Assembly: GCA_021771715.1 (NCBI GenBank)
Contig: JAETOO010000004.1
Coordinates: forward strand, 62,001 to 126,000
Length of the DNA stretch: 64,000 nt
Reading direction: 5' to 3'
Source: Oscillospiraceae bacterium
Lineage (GTDB): Bacteria > Bacillota > Clostridia > Lachnospirales > Lachnospiraceae
Below the pieces are notes generated by a model. It was not told where the DNA came from and did no database searches. It was given only the letters and a program-made list of their open reading frames with translations. Both the position numbers and the translations under genes were made by a program. Positions 1-9,338 of the stretch are shown here, piece after piece (position 1 is the stretch's first letter; each line of letters opens with the position of its first letter).

Positions 1-887
1 CGGACGGCAAGCTCGAGGGCTTCCCGAACCACACGAACTGCTTCGTCATGGCTTACAATAAGGACATGTTCGACGACGCGGGCGTCGCTTATCCGGAAGA
101 GGGCTGGACGCTCCAGGATATGGCAAACTGGGGCACCGCTTTCGTGAGCGGCGAGGGTGCGAACAAGACGTACGCACTCGCAAAGCACTGGGTCATGAAC
201 AATATCATGCTCTACTCCGGCGGCGGACTTCCGTATGAGGAGGATCTCTCCAAGGCAAACATGAGCACCGATAAGGTCGTGGAGGCACTCACACTTTACA
301 ATACCCTGATCAGCAACGGCCTCATCCCGGATGACACGGCTCAGGAGACCATCCCGGCCGAGACGCTTTTCGTATCCGGCAAGACGGCAATGTATCCGTG
401 CGGCGGCTTCGAGGCGATCACCGTCACGAACGACGCGGACGAGAACGGCATCAATATCGGCTTCACCAGCATGCCGAGCGATCCGGACGGCAAGGAAATC
501 AACGTGCAGTACGCTACCGGCTGGGCGATCACGACCACGAGCGAGAACCCGGATGCAGGCTGGCAGTTCCTGAAGGAAATCGCTTACGAGAACGACGCAA
601 TGGCTGAGGCGATCGCAGTGTGCGGCATCCCGGCAAACAAGAAGATCGCAGACACGACCTACGCAGAGACCACTTACCTGGGCGACGGCCTCGACAACAG
701 CTACTACGTAGAGCACCTTGGCAATTCTCATCTGAATCCGTGGGGCGGCACGCTCGCTTCCTCCGGAGATATCTGGGAGACAATGGTACAGTCTGTTACC
801 CTCGACGGGCAGGATCCGCAGGCAGTTGTTGACCAGTACGGTCCGCAGATTGACACGGAGTTTGCTTCTTACGGCTTCAATAACTAA
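1..887 (+). CDS. Sugar ABC transporter substrate-binding protein (5' end outside window)
   Basis: C-terminal ~294 residues of an extracellular solute-binding protein of the family-1 carbohydrate type. The frame is open from the window edge (in frame from base 3), so the signal peptide and lipobox lie upstream and are not seen. Typical features are the MAYNKDMFDDAGV segment, a GKTAMYPCGGFEA segment and a late GWAITTTSENPDAGWQFLKEI segment found in maltose/multiple-sugar binding proteins. It is followed by two MalF/MalG-type permeases on the same strand, so it should deliver a sugar or oligosaccharide to that importer. The substrate cannot be read from the sequence. No ATPase gene is adjacent, so a shared MsmK/UgpC-type ATPase encoded elsewhere is likely (inference). 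Confidence 0.93.
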   Translation, partial: DGKLEGFPNHTNCFVMAYNKDMFDDAGVAYPEEGWTLQDMANWGTAFVSGEGANKTYALAKHWVMNNIMLYSGGGLPYEEDLSKANMSTDKVVEALTLYNTLISNGLIPDDTAQETIPAETLFVSGKTAMYPCGGFEAITVTNDADENGINIGFTSMPSDPDGKEINVQYATGWAITTTSENPDAGWQFLKEIAYENDAMAEAIAVCGIPANKKIADTTYAETTYLGDGLDNSYYVEHLGNSHLNPWGGTLASSGDIWETMVQSVTLDGQDPQAVVDQYGPQIDTEFASYGFNN

Positions 888-903
888 TCAGATATTACCG
901 TAA

Positions 904-939
904 AATGCAGAGGAGGTCTTCCTCCTCTGCATTTTTATT
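904..939 (+). terminator. Strong hairpin and T-tract between binding protein and permease genes
   Basis: A perfect 13-bp stem (AATGCAGAGGAGG with its complement, loop TCTT) is followed by TTTATT. It sits 17 bases after the stop codon of the binding protein and just ahead of the AGGAGG ribosome site of the first permease. It looks like an intrinsic terminator that lets only part of transcription through, keeping the binding protein in excess. The inference rests on position and structure only. Confidence 0.85.
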
Positions 940-953
940 CAGGAGGAAACAAG

Positions 954-1859
954 ATGAAGGAAAAAAAGAAACGGAAACTCTCCGGCATCGAGCGCCGGAA
1001 CGCCATCAATTTTTATCTCTATATTTCACCCTGGCTCTTATTCTTTCTCGTGCTGACCGTCTATCCGATGATCAAATCCTTTTGTCTCGCGTTTACGGAT
1101 TCCGGCTTCACCGGGGAGGGAACCTTTGTCGGACTCGCCAATTTTATCCAGGCTTTCCAGGTGGATGCCCTGTTCTGGCCTGCTTTTAAAAATACAATCT
1201 GCTACGTGCTCATGTACGTTCCGCTCAGTCTCGTCATCTCCTTCGTGCTTGGCTGGCTGCTGAGCCGCAAGGTGAAGTTCCTGGGACTCTGGCGCACCAT
1301 TTTTTACCTGCCGTACATCACCGCAGGCGTCGCCGTCACCATCCTCTGGGGCTGGATCTTCAACGGCAGCTACGGCGTCCTGAACTATTTTCTCTCCCTG
1401 TTCGGCATCACCGGGCCGAACTGGCTGGGCGACAAGCACCTCGCGCTCGGCTGTATCGTTGTCATGTGCCTGTGGTCGCTGGGCAACCAGATCCTGATCA
1501 TGCTGGCCGGGATCCAGGACATCCCCGCATCGCTCTATGAGAGCGCACAGATCGACGGGGCGAGCACGCTGCGCCAGGTATTTTCCATCACGCTGCCGCT
1601 GTCCACGCCGACGATCTACTTCAACCTCGTCATCGGCACGATCTCTGCGTTCCAGCTCTTCAACCAGCCGTACATCCTGACGAACGGCGGCCCGGTCAAC
1701 TCCACGCTGACCGTCGCGATGCTGATCTTCCGGAACGCGTTTGAGTACGGCAAGATGGGCTACGCATCCTGTATCGCATGGTGCCTGTTCATCGTCATCA
1801 TGATCGTGACCGGCATCATCCAGACGACACAGAAGAAGTGGGTCTTCTACAACGACTGA
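954..1859 (+). CDS. Carbohydrate ABC transporter permease, MalF family
   Basis: 301-residue inner-membrane permease with about six membrane segments, starting with one at roughly residues 25-45. The EAA loop that docks on the ATPase is visible near residues 190-210 (YESAQIDGASTLRQVFSITLPL), the diagnostic motif of binding-protein-dependent sugar permeases. The start ATG follows AGGAGGAAACAAG. The second permease starts 16 bases after the stop codon, so the two are co-transcribed and form a heterodimer. Length is normal for the family. Substrate unknown. Confidence 0.96.
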   Translation: MKEKKKRKLSGIERRNAINFYLYISPWLLFFLVLTVYPMIKSFCLAFTDSGFTGEGTFVGLANFIQAFQVDALFWPAFKNTICYVLMYVPLSLVISFVLGWLLSRKVKFLGLWRTIFYLPYITAGVAVTILWGWIFNGSYGVLNYFLSLFGITGPNWLGDKHLALGCIVVMCLWSLGNQILIMLAGIQDIPASLYESAQIDGASTLRQVFSITLPLSTPTIYFNLVIGTISAFQLFNQPYILTNGGPVNSTLTVAMLIFRNAFEYGKMGYASCIAWCLFIVIMIVTGIIQTTQKKWVFYND

Positions 1860-1875
1860 CCGAAAGGAGCGCGCT

Positions 1876-2736
1876 ATGAAAAAGAAAAACCCAATGTCCA
1901 AATCTGCGGCGCACCGCCTGCAGATGACTGTCATCTACATCATCCTGATCCTCTGCGCGATCGTCTGCATTTTCCCGTTTCTGTGGATGCTGACCACGGC
2001 CTTCAAGTCCACCGCGGAGGCATACCAGTTCCCGCCGACGCTGATCCCGAAGAAATGGCTGTTCAAGAACTTTTCCAACGGACTGAAGCAGGCCGATTTC
2101 GCCCTGTTCACCAGAAACACGGTGTTTCTCGTCCTGTTCAACACAATCGCCACTGTATTTTCTTCGGCGTTCGTCGCCTACGGCTTTGCCCGTTTCCCGG
2201 CGAAGGGCTCAAAGTTCTGGTACACCTGCCTGATGGCGACCTTAATGCTCCCGGCACAGGTCACGCTGATCCCGCAGTATCTGCTGTACTTCAAGGCAGG
2301 CATGATCGACTCCTACTGGCCGTTGATGATCCCCTCTCTTCTGGGAGGCGGCGCCTACAACATCTTCCTCTACCGGCAGTTCTTCATGTCCCTGCCGAAG
2401 GAGCTCGATGAGGCGGCGATGATCGACGGGGCAAGCTCCTTCCAGACTTTCACGCACATCATGCTGCCCGCCGTCAAGCCGGTCTCGATGTGTGTCGGCG
2501 TGATGTCGCTTGTGTACAACTGGAACGATTTCTACCAGCCGTTGATCTACCTCAACTCCACCAAGAAGTTCACGGTGGCCATCGGCATCCAGTTCCTGAA
2601 TTCTTCTATGGGAACCACAAAGATCGGCCAGATGATGGCGGTCGCCGTCGTCATGACGATCCCGGTCCTGATCATCTTCTTCCTCTGCCAGAAATACTTC
2701 GTGGAGGGCATCAAGATGCAGGGAATCAAGGGCTGA
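1876..2736 (+). CDS. Carbohydrate ABC transporter permease, MalG family
   Basis: 286 residues, about six membrane segments, with the EAA loop near residues 180-200 (DEAAMIDGASSFQTFTHIMLP) and the C-terminal KYFVEGIKMQGIKG ending typical of MalG-like permeases. The start is preceded by AAAGGAG. It pairs with the upstream MalF-type permease. The operon stops here at a clear terminator, so no ATPase is encoded downstream. Confidence 0.96.
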   Translation: MKKKNPMSKSAAHRLQMTVIYIILILCAIVCIFPFLWMLTTAFKSTAEAYQFPPTLIPKKWLFKNFSNGLKQADFALFTRNTVFLVLFNTIATVFSSAFVAYGFARFPAKGSKFWYTCLMATLMLPAQVTLIPQYLLYFKAGMIDSYWPLMIPSLLGGGAYNIFLYRQFFMSLPKELDEAAMIDGASSFQTFTHIMLPAVKPVSMCVGVMSLVYNWNDFYQPLIYLNSTKKFTVAIGIQFLNSSMGTTKIGQMMAVAVVMTIPVLIIFFLCQKYFVEGIKMQGIKG

Positions 2737-2750
2737 CAAGCCCAAAAGAA

Positions 2751-2800
2751 AGCTGCCGCTTCCGCGGATCTCCATCCGCAGGGCGGCAGCTCTGTTTTTC
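2751..2800 (+). terminator. Bidirectional terminator between sugar importer and K+ uptake genes
   Basis: Stem AGCTGCCGC/GCGGCAGCT with an internal GCGGAT/ATCCGC stem, followed by CTGTTTTTC on the plus strand. On the minus strand the same stem is followed by TTCTTTT, so it can also end the convergent trkA transcript. Confidence 0.85.
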
Positions 2801-2839
2801 TGCTCTGTTTTGCGCTCCTGCGAGGCATCCTTCTGCCTC

Positions 2840-3487
2840 TCAGTTCTGAAAGCGCTCCAAATCTTCATTCTCCCCGACTACGATCAGCACCGCCTCCGCC
2901 GGGAGCGGATGCTTCGGGTCGATCTTTACCTCGAGCGTGTCCCCGTTCTTGATGCCGATCACATTCAGGTGATATTTTTCGCGGACCTTGAGCTCCAGCA
3001 GATTCCGCCCGCGCCACGCGGCCGGGACCGCCATCTCGACGAGGCTGTATTTCGGCGACAGCTCGATCCAGTCCGCAAAGTTGTCCGCCACGATAAACTT
3101 CGCGACGCGCTTGCCCATCTCTGCCTCCGGGTAGATCACCTTCGTCGCGCCGACGCTGCGCAGGATCTTCTCGTGCATCTCATTTTTCGCCTTCGCGATG
3201 ATCCTGGGGATTCCCATCTCGCGGCACATCATGGTCGTCACGATGCTCGCCTCGAGGCTCTCCGTGACCGAGACAAAGGCGCCGTCCAGATTCCTCATCC
3301 CCAGATCTTCAAAAATGTCCGGGTCCTCCACATTCGCACAGATCGCGTAGCTGACATCGTCCGAGATATCCTCGATCACCTCCGGATCCTTGTCCACCAC
3401 GATCACCTCACAGCCGCGGCTCTGCAGAGTCACAGCGATACTCCTCCCAAAACGGCCTGCGCCAAATACTACATACTGCTTTTTCAT
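2840..3487 (-). CDS. trkA: KtrA/TrkA-type potassium channel regulator (RCK protein)
   Basis: 215-residue cytoplasmic gating ring subunit. It begins with a Rossmann nucleotide-binding motif (VVFGAGRFGRSIAVTL, residues 5-20) and an acidic end of strand 2 (VDKDPE), then a RCK_N domain to about residue 135 and a RCK_C domain (residues ~140-215). A single RCK unit is the length of KtrA rather than the two-unit TrkA encoded at 25.9 kb. It lies 27 bases after a TrkH/KtrB-type channel gene, its obvious partner. The start follows AGGAGG. The ligand (ATP/ADP, NAD or c-di-AMP in relatives) cannot be decided from sequence. Confidence 0.93.
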   Translation of the reverse strand: MKKQYVVFGAGRFGRSIAVTLQSRGCEVIVVDKDPEVIEDISDDVSYAICANVEDPDIFEDLGMRNLDGAFVSVTESLEASIVTTMMCREMGIPRIIAKAKNEMHEKILRSVGATKVIYPEAEMGKRVAKFIVADNFADWIELSPKYSLVEMAVPAAWRGRNLLELKVREKYHLNVIGIKNGDTLEVKIDPKHPLPAEAVLIVVGENEDLERFQN

Positions 3488-3514
3488 CGAAGTCCTCCTG
3501 CATCATACTGCTTT

Positions 3515-4942
3515 TTATCCCACCATGATCCGCTCCTGCGGAAGCGTTCTGCCGCGCCCGCGCCGGCCGACCTTGCCTGCGAACAGGAGGGCCAGCGTCA
3601 CCGGACCCAGGCGGCCCATATACATGAGCAAAATGATCACGACCTTGCCGGCGGTCGAGAGCAGCGGCGTGAGCCCGGCGGTCAGTCCGACGGTGCCGAC
3701 TGCCGACACCACCTCATACAGCGCCTCCGTCAGCCCCGTGGGCTCTAGCGCCAGGATCGCGGTCGTTCCGACCAGCACTGCGGTCAGCGCCACCAGCACG
3801 ACGGAAAACGCCGTGCGGACATTCGCCGCCGGCACTTTCCTGCGGAAGCACTCAGTGTCCTCTGTCCCCTTGAGGACCGACCAGCAAGTCAGATACAGGA
3901 TCGCGATTGAGGTCGTCTTCACCCCGCCTGCCGTGCCGCCCGGACAGCCGCCGATAAACATCAGCACACAGCAGAGCAACTGTGACTGCGGTAGAAAGCG
4001 GTCCTGCGGGATCGTGAAAAAGCCTGCCGTCCTGGTCGTCACCGACTGGAAAAAGGCCGCCACCCACTTCTGCCCGGCCGAGAGCCCTCCGAGCGTCTCC
4101 GGATTCCGGTACTCCATCAAAAAGATCGCGACCGTCCCAAAAATCACCAGGCCGCCTGTCATCAGGAGCGCCAGCTTCGTGTGCAGCTTCAGCTTCCAGA
4201 GCACACGGCGCACCGGATACTCCTTCCGCTTTATACGCACAAATGCAAGTGTGACATCCCGCCACACCAGAAAGCCGAGGCCGCTCACGATAATCAGCAG
4301 CGCCGTCACCAGACTCATGTACGGATTCGTCACATACTGCTGCAGACTGCTCTCGCCGAGAATGTCGATCCCCGCATTGCAGAACGCGGACACCGCGTGA
4401 AACACGGCGTACCACAAGCCTCTCGCCGGTCCATACTCCGGCACAAACTGAAACGCGTACAGCACTGCGCCGATCCCCTCCACCAGGAAGGTCCCGCGGA
4501 TCACGTACCGCAGCATCACCACGATCCCGCTCATCGTGTGCAGATCGTAGCTGTCCTGGATCATCACGCGGCTGCGGATCGTGATCTGTTTCTTCAGTAT
4601 CAGAAAGGCCCCCATCGTGCAGGCGATAATCCCCAAGCCGCCGATCTGAATCAGCAGCAGCAGAATCACCTTCCCGATCAGGGTAAACTGCGTCGCCGGG
4701 ACAACCGTTACCAGCCCTGTCACACAGACTGCCGAGCACGCCGTAAACAGTGCGTCCACAAAGCGCAGCCAGCGCCCGTCGGCATTGCAAAACGGCATGG
4801 CCAGCAGGATCCCGCCGACCAGTATCACCAGCGCAAAGCCCGCAGTCATGATCTGCGACGCGGTCATATGTGCGCCCACCTGCCTGCCAAACGCGCGCAG
4901 CCGCTTCGGAACGCGCTCCAACATCCACAATTCTCTCTTCAT
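3515..4942 (-). CDS. TrkH/KtrB family potassium uptake channel subunit
   Basis: About 475 residues with eight or more membrane segments forming four M1-P-M2 repeats. Pore-loop-like segments can be seen (for example FTACSAVCVTGLVTV and GGCPGGTAGGVKTTSIAIL). It moves K+ together with the RCK protein encoded next. ATG at 4942 (MKRELWML) is preceded by GTGAGG. A GTG at 4990 would add 16 residues but lacks a good ribosome site and lies in degenerate repeat DNA, so I prefer the shorter form. The same window has a second TrkH at 24.5 kb. Confidence 0.92.
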   Translation of the reverse strand: MKRELWMLERVPKRLRAFGRQVGAHMTASQIMTAGFALVILVGGILLAMPFCNADGRWLRFVDALFTACSAVCVTGLVTVVPATQFTLIGKVILLLLIQIGGLGIIACTMGAFLILKKQITIRSRVMIQDSYDLHTMSGIVVMLRYVIRGTFLVEGIGAVLYAFQFVPEYGPARGLWYAVFHAVSAFCNAGIDILGESSLQQYVTNPYMSLVTALLIIVSGLGFLVWRDVTLAFVRIKRKEYPVRRVLWKLKLHTKLALLMTGGLVIFGTVAIFLMEYRNPETLGGLSAGQKWVAAFFQSVTTRTAGFFTIPQDRFLPQSQLLCCVLMFIGGCPGGTAGGVKTTSIAILYLTCWSVLKGTEDTECFRRKVPAANVRTAFSVVLVALTAVLVGTTAILALEPTGLTEALYEVVSAVGTVGLTAGLTPLLSTAGKVVIILLMYMGRLGPVTLALLFAGKVGRRGRGRTLPQERIMVG

Positions 4943-4984
4943 ACGCCTCACTTCGTATCGGCCAAAGCCTTCCCGCCGTACGCC

Positions 4985-5122
4985 TTCCACTCTCTTAGCG
5001 TACAGCTTCTCCGTTCCCTTCGGATTTCTTATACACCGCCGGGATCAGACTTCCGCCTTCCGTCCTCTCTGCACACAGCTTCTCCGTTCCTTCCGGCCTC
5101 TCTATACACCGTCCAGACTCGT
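4985..5122 (-). repeat. Degenerate ~73-bp tandem duplication downstream of rlmB
   Basis: Two imperfect copies of a block containing ACAGCTTCTCCGTTCC (plus-strand reading, at about 5005 and 5078), followed by CTATACACCG or TTATACACCG. The copies lie between the rlmB stop codon and the trkH start. They resemble the other 3'-end duplications in this window but are more decayed. Confidence 0.6.
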
Positions 5123-5998
5123 TCAGGCCTCAGCCTTCCATCCCCGCTGCCGCACGATCTCGTACGCGAGCACACCGGCTGCCACAGATGCGTTCAGAGA
5201 GTCAATCTCTCCCTTCATCGGAATCGCCGCCGTAAAATCACATTTTTCTTTCACGAGGCGGCTCACGCCGGAGCCCTCGTTTCCGATCACCAGGCCGATC
5301 GGGCCGGTCAGATTCTGGCGGTACATGACCTCACCGTCCATGTCCGCGCACACAAACCAGATCCCCTCTTTTTTCAGCTCGTCGATCGTCGCGCCGAGGT
5401 TCGTCACGCGCGCCACCGGCGTATAGTTCAGCGCTCCTGCCGAGGTGCGGGCCACCGTCGCCGTCAGGCCGACCGCACGGCGCTTCGGGATGATCACGCC
5501 GTGCGCCCCCGCCAGGTTCGCGGTCCGGATGATCGCGCCCAGGTTGTGCGGATCCTCGATGTCGTCCAGCAGGATCAGAAACGGAGGCTCGCCCTTCTCC
5601 TTCGCGCGCGCGAGGATGTCCTCCACCTCGGCGTACTCATACGCCGCAATGTACGCCAGCACGCCCTGGTGCGTCCCGGTCTGGGACAGCTGGTCCAGCC
5701 GCTCCTTCCGCACAAAATCGACCATCGTGCCGTACTTCTTCGCCTCCCGGCGGATCGTCTGGATCGGGCCGTCCTGCAGGCCGTCCTGGATCAGCAGGCG
5801 GTCCACCGTCTTCCCGGAGCGGAACGCCTCGAGGACCGCGTTGCGCCCTTCGATGATGCGGCCATCCTCCTCTGCCTCCTTATCGCGAAAGCCCTGCTCT
5901 CTGTCGATGCGCGCCTCACGGAATGTCCCGCCCGACCTTCTTCTGCCATACTCACTGCCTGAGCCGGCGCGTCCCCGCCGGTTATCTGCATTTTTCAT
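5123..5998 (-). CDS. rlmB: 23S rRNA 2'-O-ribose methyltransferase RlmB (TrmH/SpoU family)
   Basis: 291 residues. A basic, disordered N-terminus (~50 residues) precedes the SpoU substrate-binding domain (IIEGRNAVLEAF) and the knotted SPOUT methyltransferase domain, with the three family motifs: NLGAIIRTA, GLVIGNEGSGVS and IPMKGEIDSLNASVAAG. RlmB methylates G2251 of 23S rRNA in E. coli, and the family modifies the peptidyl-transferase P-loop. The start follows AAGGAG. It sits in the conserved order cysS-mrnC-rlmB of Firmicutes, which supports the call over other TrmH paralogues. Confidence 0.95.
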   Translation of the reverse strand: MKNADNRRGRAGSGSEYGRRRSGGTFREARIDREQGFRDKEAEEDGRIIEGRNAVLEAFRSGKTVDRLLIQDGLQDGPIQTIRREAKKYGTMVDFVRKERLDQLSQTGTHQGVLAYIAAYEYAEVEDILARAKEKGEPPFLILLDDIEDPHNLGAIIRTANLAGAHGVIIPKRRAVGLTATVARTSAGALNYTPVARVTNLGATIDELKKEGIWFVCADMDGEVMYRQNLTGPIGLVIGNEGSGVSRLVKEKCDFTAAIPMKGEIDSLNASVAAGVLAYEIVRQRGWKAEA

Positions 5999-6047
5999 AA
6001 ACTGCTCTCCTTATATCTCATCTCTGACGGCGGCCGCTTCCGCTCCG

Positions 6048-6469
6048 TCAGCCCTCAACTGCCTCGATCCCCCGCGCGATCAGCTCGTTCATCCGCACAA
6101 AATTTTTATCCAGGTACAGATATCCGATCAGCGCCTCGAAACCTGTCGCTTCCAGGTACTCGTCCATCGTCGCATTCTTGGCCTTCGTGTACGGCTTCGC
6201 GTTTCTGCCCCGCCGGTAGATCGCGGCCTCCTCCTCTGTCAGCTTTGCAAGCAGCGCCTGGATCATCCGCGCCTGCGCCTTCGCGCTCACATAGTGCGTC
6301 ACCTTCTGATGCAGCTTCTGCGGCTGCATATTCGCGCGCTTCACAATCATCGAGCGGATGACCAGCTCGTACGCCGCATCCCCGATGTAGGCCAGCACCA
6401 GCGGAGAGTACTGCTTCCAGTCTTTTGAGGACAGCCCGAAACAGGTGTCCAGGCTGTCCTCAAATGAAA

Positions 6470-6485
<16 letters not shown>
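6048..6485 (-). CDS. mrnC: Mini-ribonuclease 3 (MrnC)
   Basis: 145-residue RNase III-like catalytic domain without a dsRNA-binding domain, the hallmark of Mini-III. The signature [18 protein letters not shown] contains the catalytic Asp, and a second acidic cluster is at [14 protein letters not shown]. In Bacillus the enzyme matures the 3' and 5' ends of 23S rRNA. The gene overlaps the end of cysS by 16 bases and its GAAGGAG site lies inside cysS, so the two are translationally coupled. rlmB, also a 23S rRNA modifier, follows. Confidence 0.96.
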
Positions 6486-7876
<1,391 letters not shown>

Positions 7877-7921
7877 GTTCGTATCCTTTCCATCCGGCCT
7901 GCGCCGGAAAAACGAGTTCCG

Positions 7922-7989
7922 ATACTGCGGTTCCTGCCGTTCTGTCCACGCATATTCTGCCGTAAACAGCAGCACTCCAGCCGCAGTAT
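7922..7989 (-). promoter_or_regulatory. Inverted repeat in the cysS leader
   Basis: ATACTGCGG (7922-7930) and CCGCAGTAT (7981-7989) are perfect 9-bp complements separated by 50 bases within the ~120-nt cysS 5' leader. A second GC-rich stem (CCGGC/GCCGG) lies next to the ribosome site at about 7893-7908. The first stem could fold as an RNA and affect translation. No T-box consensus is present, so I only record the structure. Confidence 0.4.
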
Positions 7990-8000
7990 GCACTGCATTT

Positions 8001-8029
8001 AGTCTAAGCAAATACCGGGGCTTTGTCAA
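8001..8029 (-). promoter_or_regulatory. cysS promoter
   Basis: Minus-strand TTGACA (-35), 17-bp spacer, TAGACT (-10). It is the best promoter between the divergent cysS and azlC genes and places the start of transcription about 120 bases ahead of the cysS ATG. Confidence 0.75.
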
Positions 8030-8049
8030 TTACTTTTTCGCCGGTTGCT

Positions 8050-8080
8050 GTTACAGTTTGGCCGAGGGCTGAGCTGTAAC
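8050..8080. repeat. 31-bp palindrome with GTTACAG ends (operator or mini-element)
   Basis: GTTACAGTTTGGCC, a GAG centre, then GGCTGAGCTGTAAC form an imperfect 14-bp inverted repeat directly upstream of the azlC -35 box and behind the divergent cysS promoter. Nearly the same two arms bound a 148-bp insert at 12963-13110. It could be the minimal form of a small mobile element or a binding site for a regulator. Confidence 0.6.
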
Positions 8081-8083
8081 TGG

Positions 8084-8112
8084 TTGCTTCTTTTCGCGGA
8101 ACATGATATTAT
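8084..8112 (+). promoter_or_regulatory. azlCD promoter
   Basis: TTGCTT (-35), exactly 17 bp, TATTAT (-10) on the plus strand. It begins 4 bases after the 31-bp palindrome and leaves a ~97-base leader before the azlC start codon. Confidence 0.7.
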
Positions 8113-8215
8113 GATCTGTGCGGTCAACCGCAGAATTTTGGCAATGCTTTTCTTCTTAAAAAAGGCAGACCTGATAAGCCATAGATACTATACGAAAAAC
8201 GGAAGGATTGATTCT

Positions 8216-8923
8216 ATGAAACAGACAACACATTCACCCGGCTCAGGCCGCACTCTGACTTACGCCTTCCGGCAGTCGCTGCCGGTCATGGCCGGGTATC
8301 TCGTCCTGGGGATCGGGTTTGGAATTCTGCTGAACGCGAAGGGCTACGGCGTCGGCTGGGCGTTTCTGATGAGTGTGCTCATCTTCGCCGGATCCATGCA
8401 GTATGTGGCGGTCGGTCTTCTGGCCTCCGGCGCATCCCTGATCTCCGCGGCGCTGATGACTGTGATGGTCAATGCGCGCCATCTTTTCTACGGAATCTCG
8501 ATGATCGACCGCTACCGCAACACGAAGCCATACCGGCCCTATCTGATCTTTGCTCTGACAGACGAGACGTACTCACTGGTGTGCAGCGGCGATGTCCCGG
8601 AGGGCGTCGACCAGAACCGCTACTTTTTCTATCTCTCCTTGCTGGACCACTGTTACTGGATCACCGGGAGTGTGCTGGGCGCGCTGATCGGCAGCCTCTT
8701 CACCTTCGACACGGCGGGCATTGACTTCTCGATGACAGCCCTGTTTGTCGTCGTGTTCCTCGAGCAATGGCGCAGCACAGAGAATCACACCAGCGCGCTG
8801 ATCGGCGTGGGCGCATCCGTCCTCTGCCTGCTCCTGTTCGGGCCGTCGGATTTTCTGATCCCGGCGATGCTGCTCATCACGCTGCTGCTGACACTGCTGC
8901 GCGGCAGGCTGGCGCAGGCCTGA
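8216..8923 (+). CDS. azlC: AzlC family branched-chain amino acid exporter, large subunit
   Basis: 235-residue membrane protein with about 5-6 hydrophobic segments and the AzlC-typical stretch LVLGIGFGILLNAKGYGVGWAFLMS followed by FAGSMQYVAVGLL and NARHLFYGISM. AzlC with AzlD exports branched-chain amino acids (for example 4-azaleucine resistance in Bacillus). I choose ATG 8216 because GGAAGG lies 9 bases upstream. An in-frame ATG at 8045 would start upstream of the promoter. azlD follows 39 bases downstream. Confidence 0.93.
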   Translation: MKQTTHSPGSGRTLTYAFRQSLPVMAGYLVLGIGFGILLNAKGYGVGWAFLMSVLIFAGSMQYVAVGLLASGASLISAALMTVMVNARHLFYGISMIDRYRNTKPYRPYLIFALTDETYSLVCSGDVPEGVDQNRYFFYLSLLDHCYWITGSVLGALIGSLFTFDTAGIDFSMTALFVVVFLEQWRSTENHTSALIGVGASVLCLLLFGPSDFLIPAMLLITLLLTLLRGRLAQA

Positions 8924-8962
8924 CATGCTGCCCGAGAGACTCAATTTGGGAGGAATCTACCT

Positions 8963-9289
8963 ATGAATCAAATACATTCTATTCTTCTGGTCGCCGTGAT
9001 CGCGGCCGTGACAATGCTGCTGCGCTTCGCCCCGTTCCTGATCTTCGGAGGGAAGCGGAAGACGCCCGCCTTCATCACCTATCTGTCGGCCGTGCTCCCC
9101 TGCGCGATCATGGGGATGCTCGTCGTGTACTGTCTGCGGAACATAAATTTTCTGGCTGGATCACACGGGCTCCCCGAGCTCATCGCCTGTGCGGCCGTCG
9201 CGGGGCTGCACCTCTGGAAAAACAACACCCTGCTTTCCATTGCAGGCGGGACGGTGCTGTATATGGTGCTGGTGCAGGTTGTTTTTTAG
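8963..9289 (+). CDS. azlD: AzlD family branched-chain amino acid exporter, small subunit
   Basis: 108-residue protein with four predicted membrane segments and the AzlD pattern (RFAPFLIFGG near residues 22-31, AVLPCAIMGMLVVYCL in the middle). Partner of AzlC in a two-component exporter. The ribosome site is GGGAGGAATCTACCT. A GC hairpin lies just beyond (CTGCCC/GGGCAG, about 9304-9324) but lacks a T-tract. Confidence 0.93.
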   Translation: MNQIHSILLVAVIAAVTMLLRFAPFLIFGGKRKTPAFITYLSAVLPCAIMGMLVVYCLRNINFLAGSHGLPELIACAAVAGLHLWKNNTLLSIAGGTVLYMVLVQVVF

Positions 9290-9338
9290 AGCAACGCTTG
9301 TGCTGCCCTGACATTCCGGGCAGTCAGTCACACCTGAA

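Noticed and set aside
7877-8000. T-box riboswitch ahead of cysS
   Set aside because: A GGCAGGAACCGCAG stretch looks similar at first, but the conserved AGGGTGGNACCGCG core and a terminator/antiterminator pair are missing and the leader is too short.
9304-9324. CTGCCC/GGGCAG stem as azlD terminator
   Set aside because: No T-tract follows on either strand.
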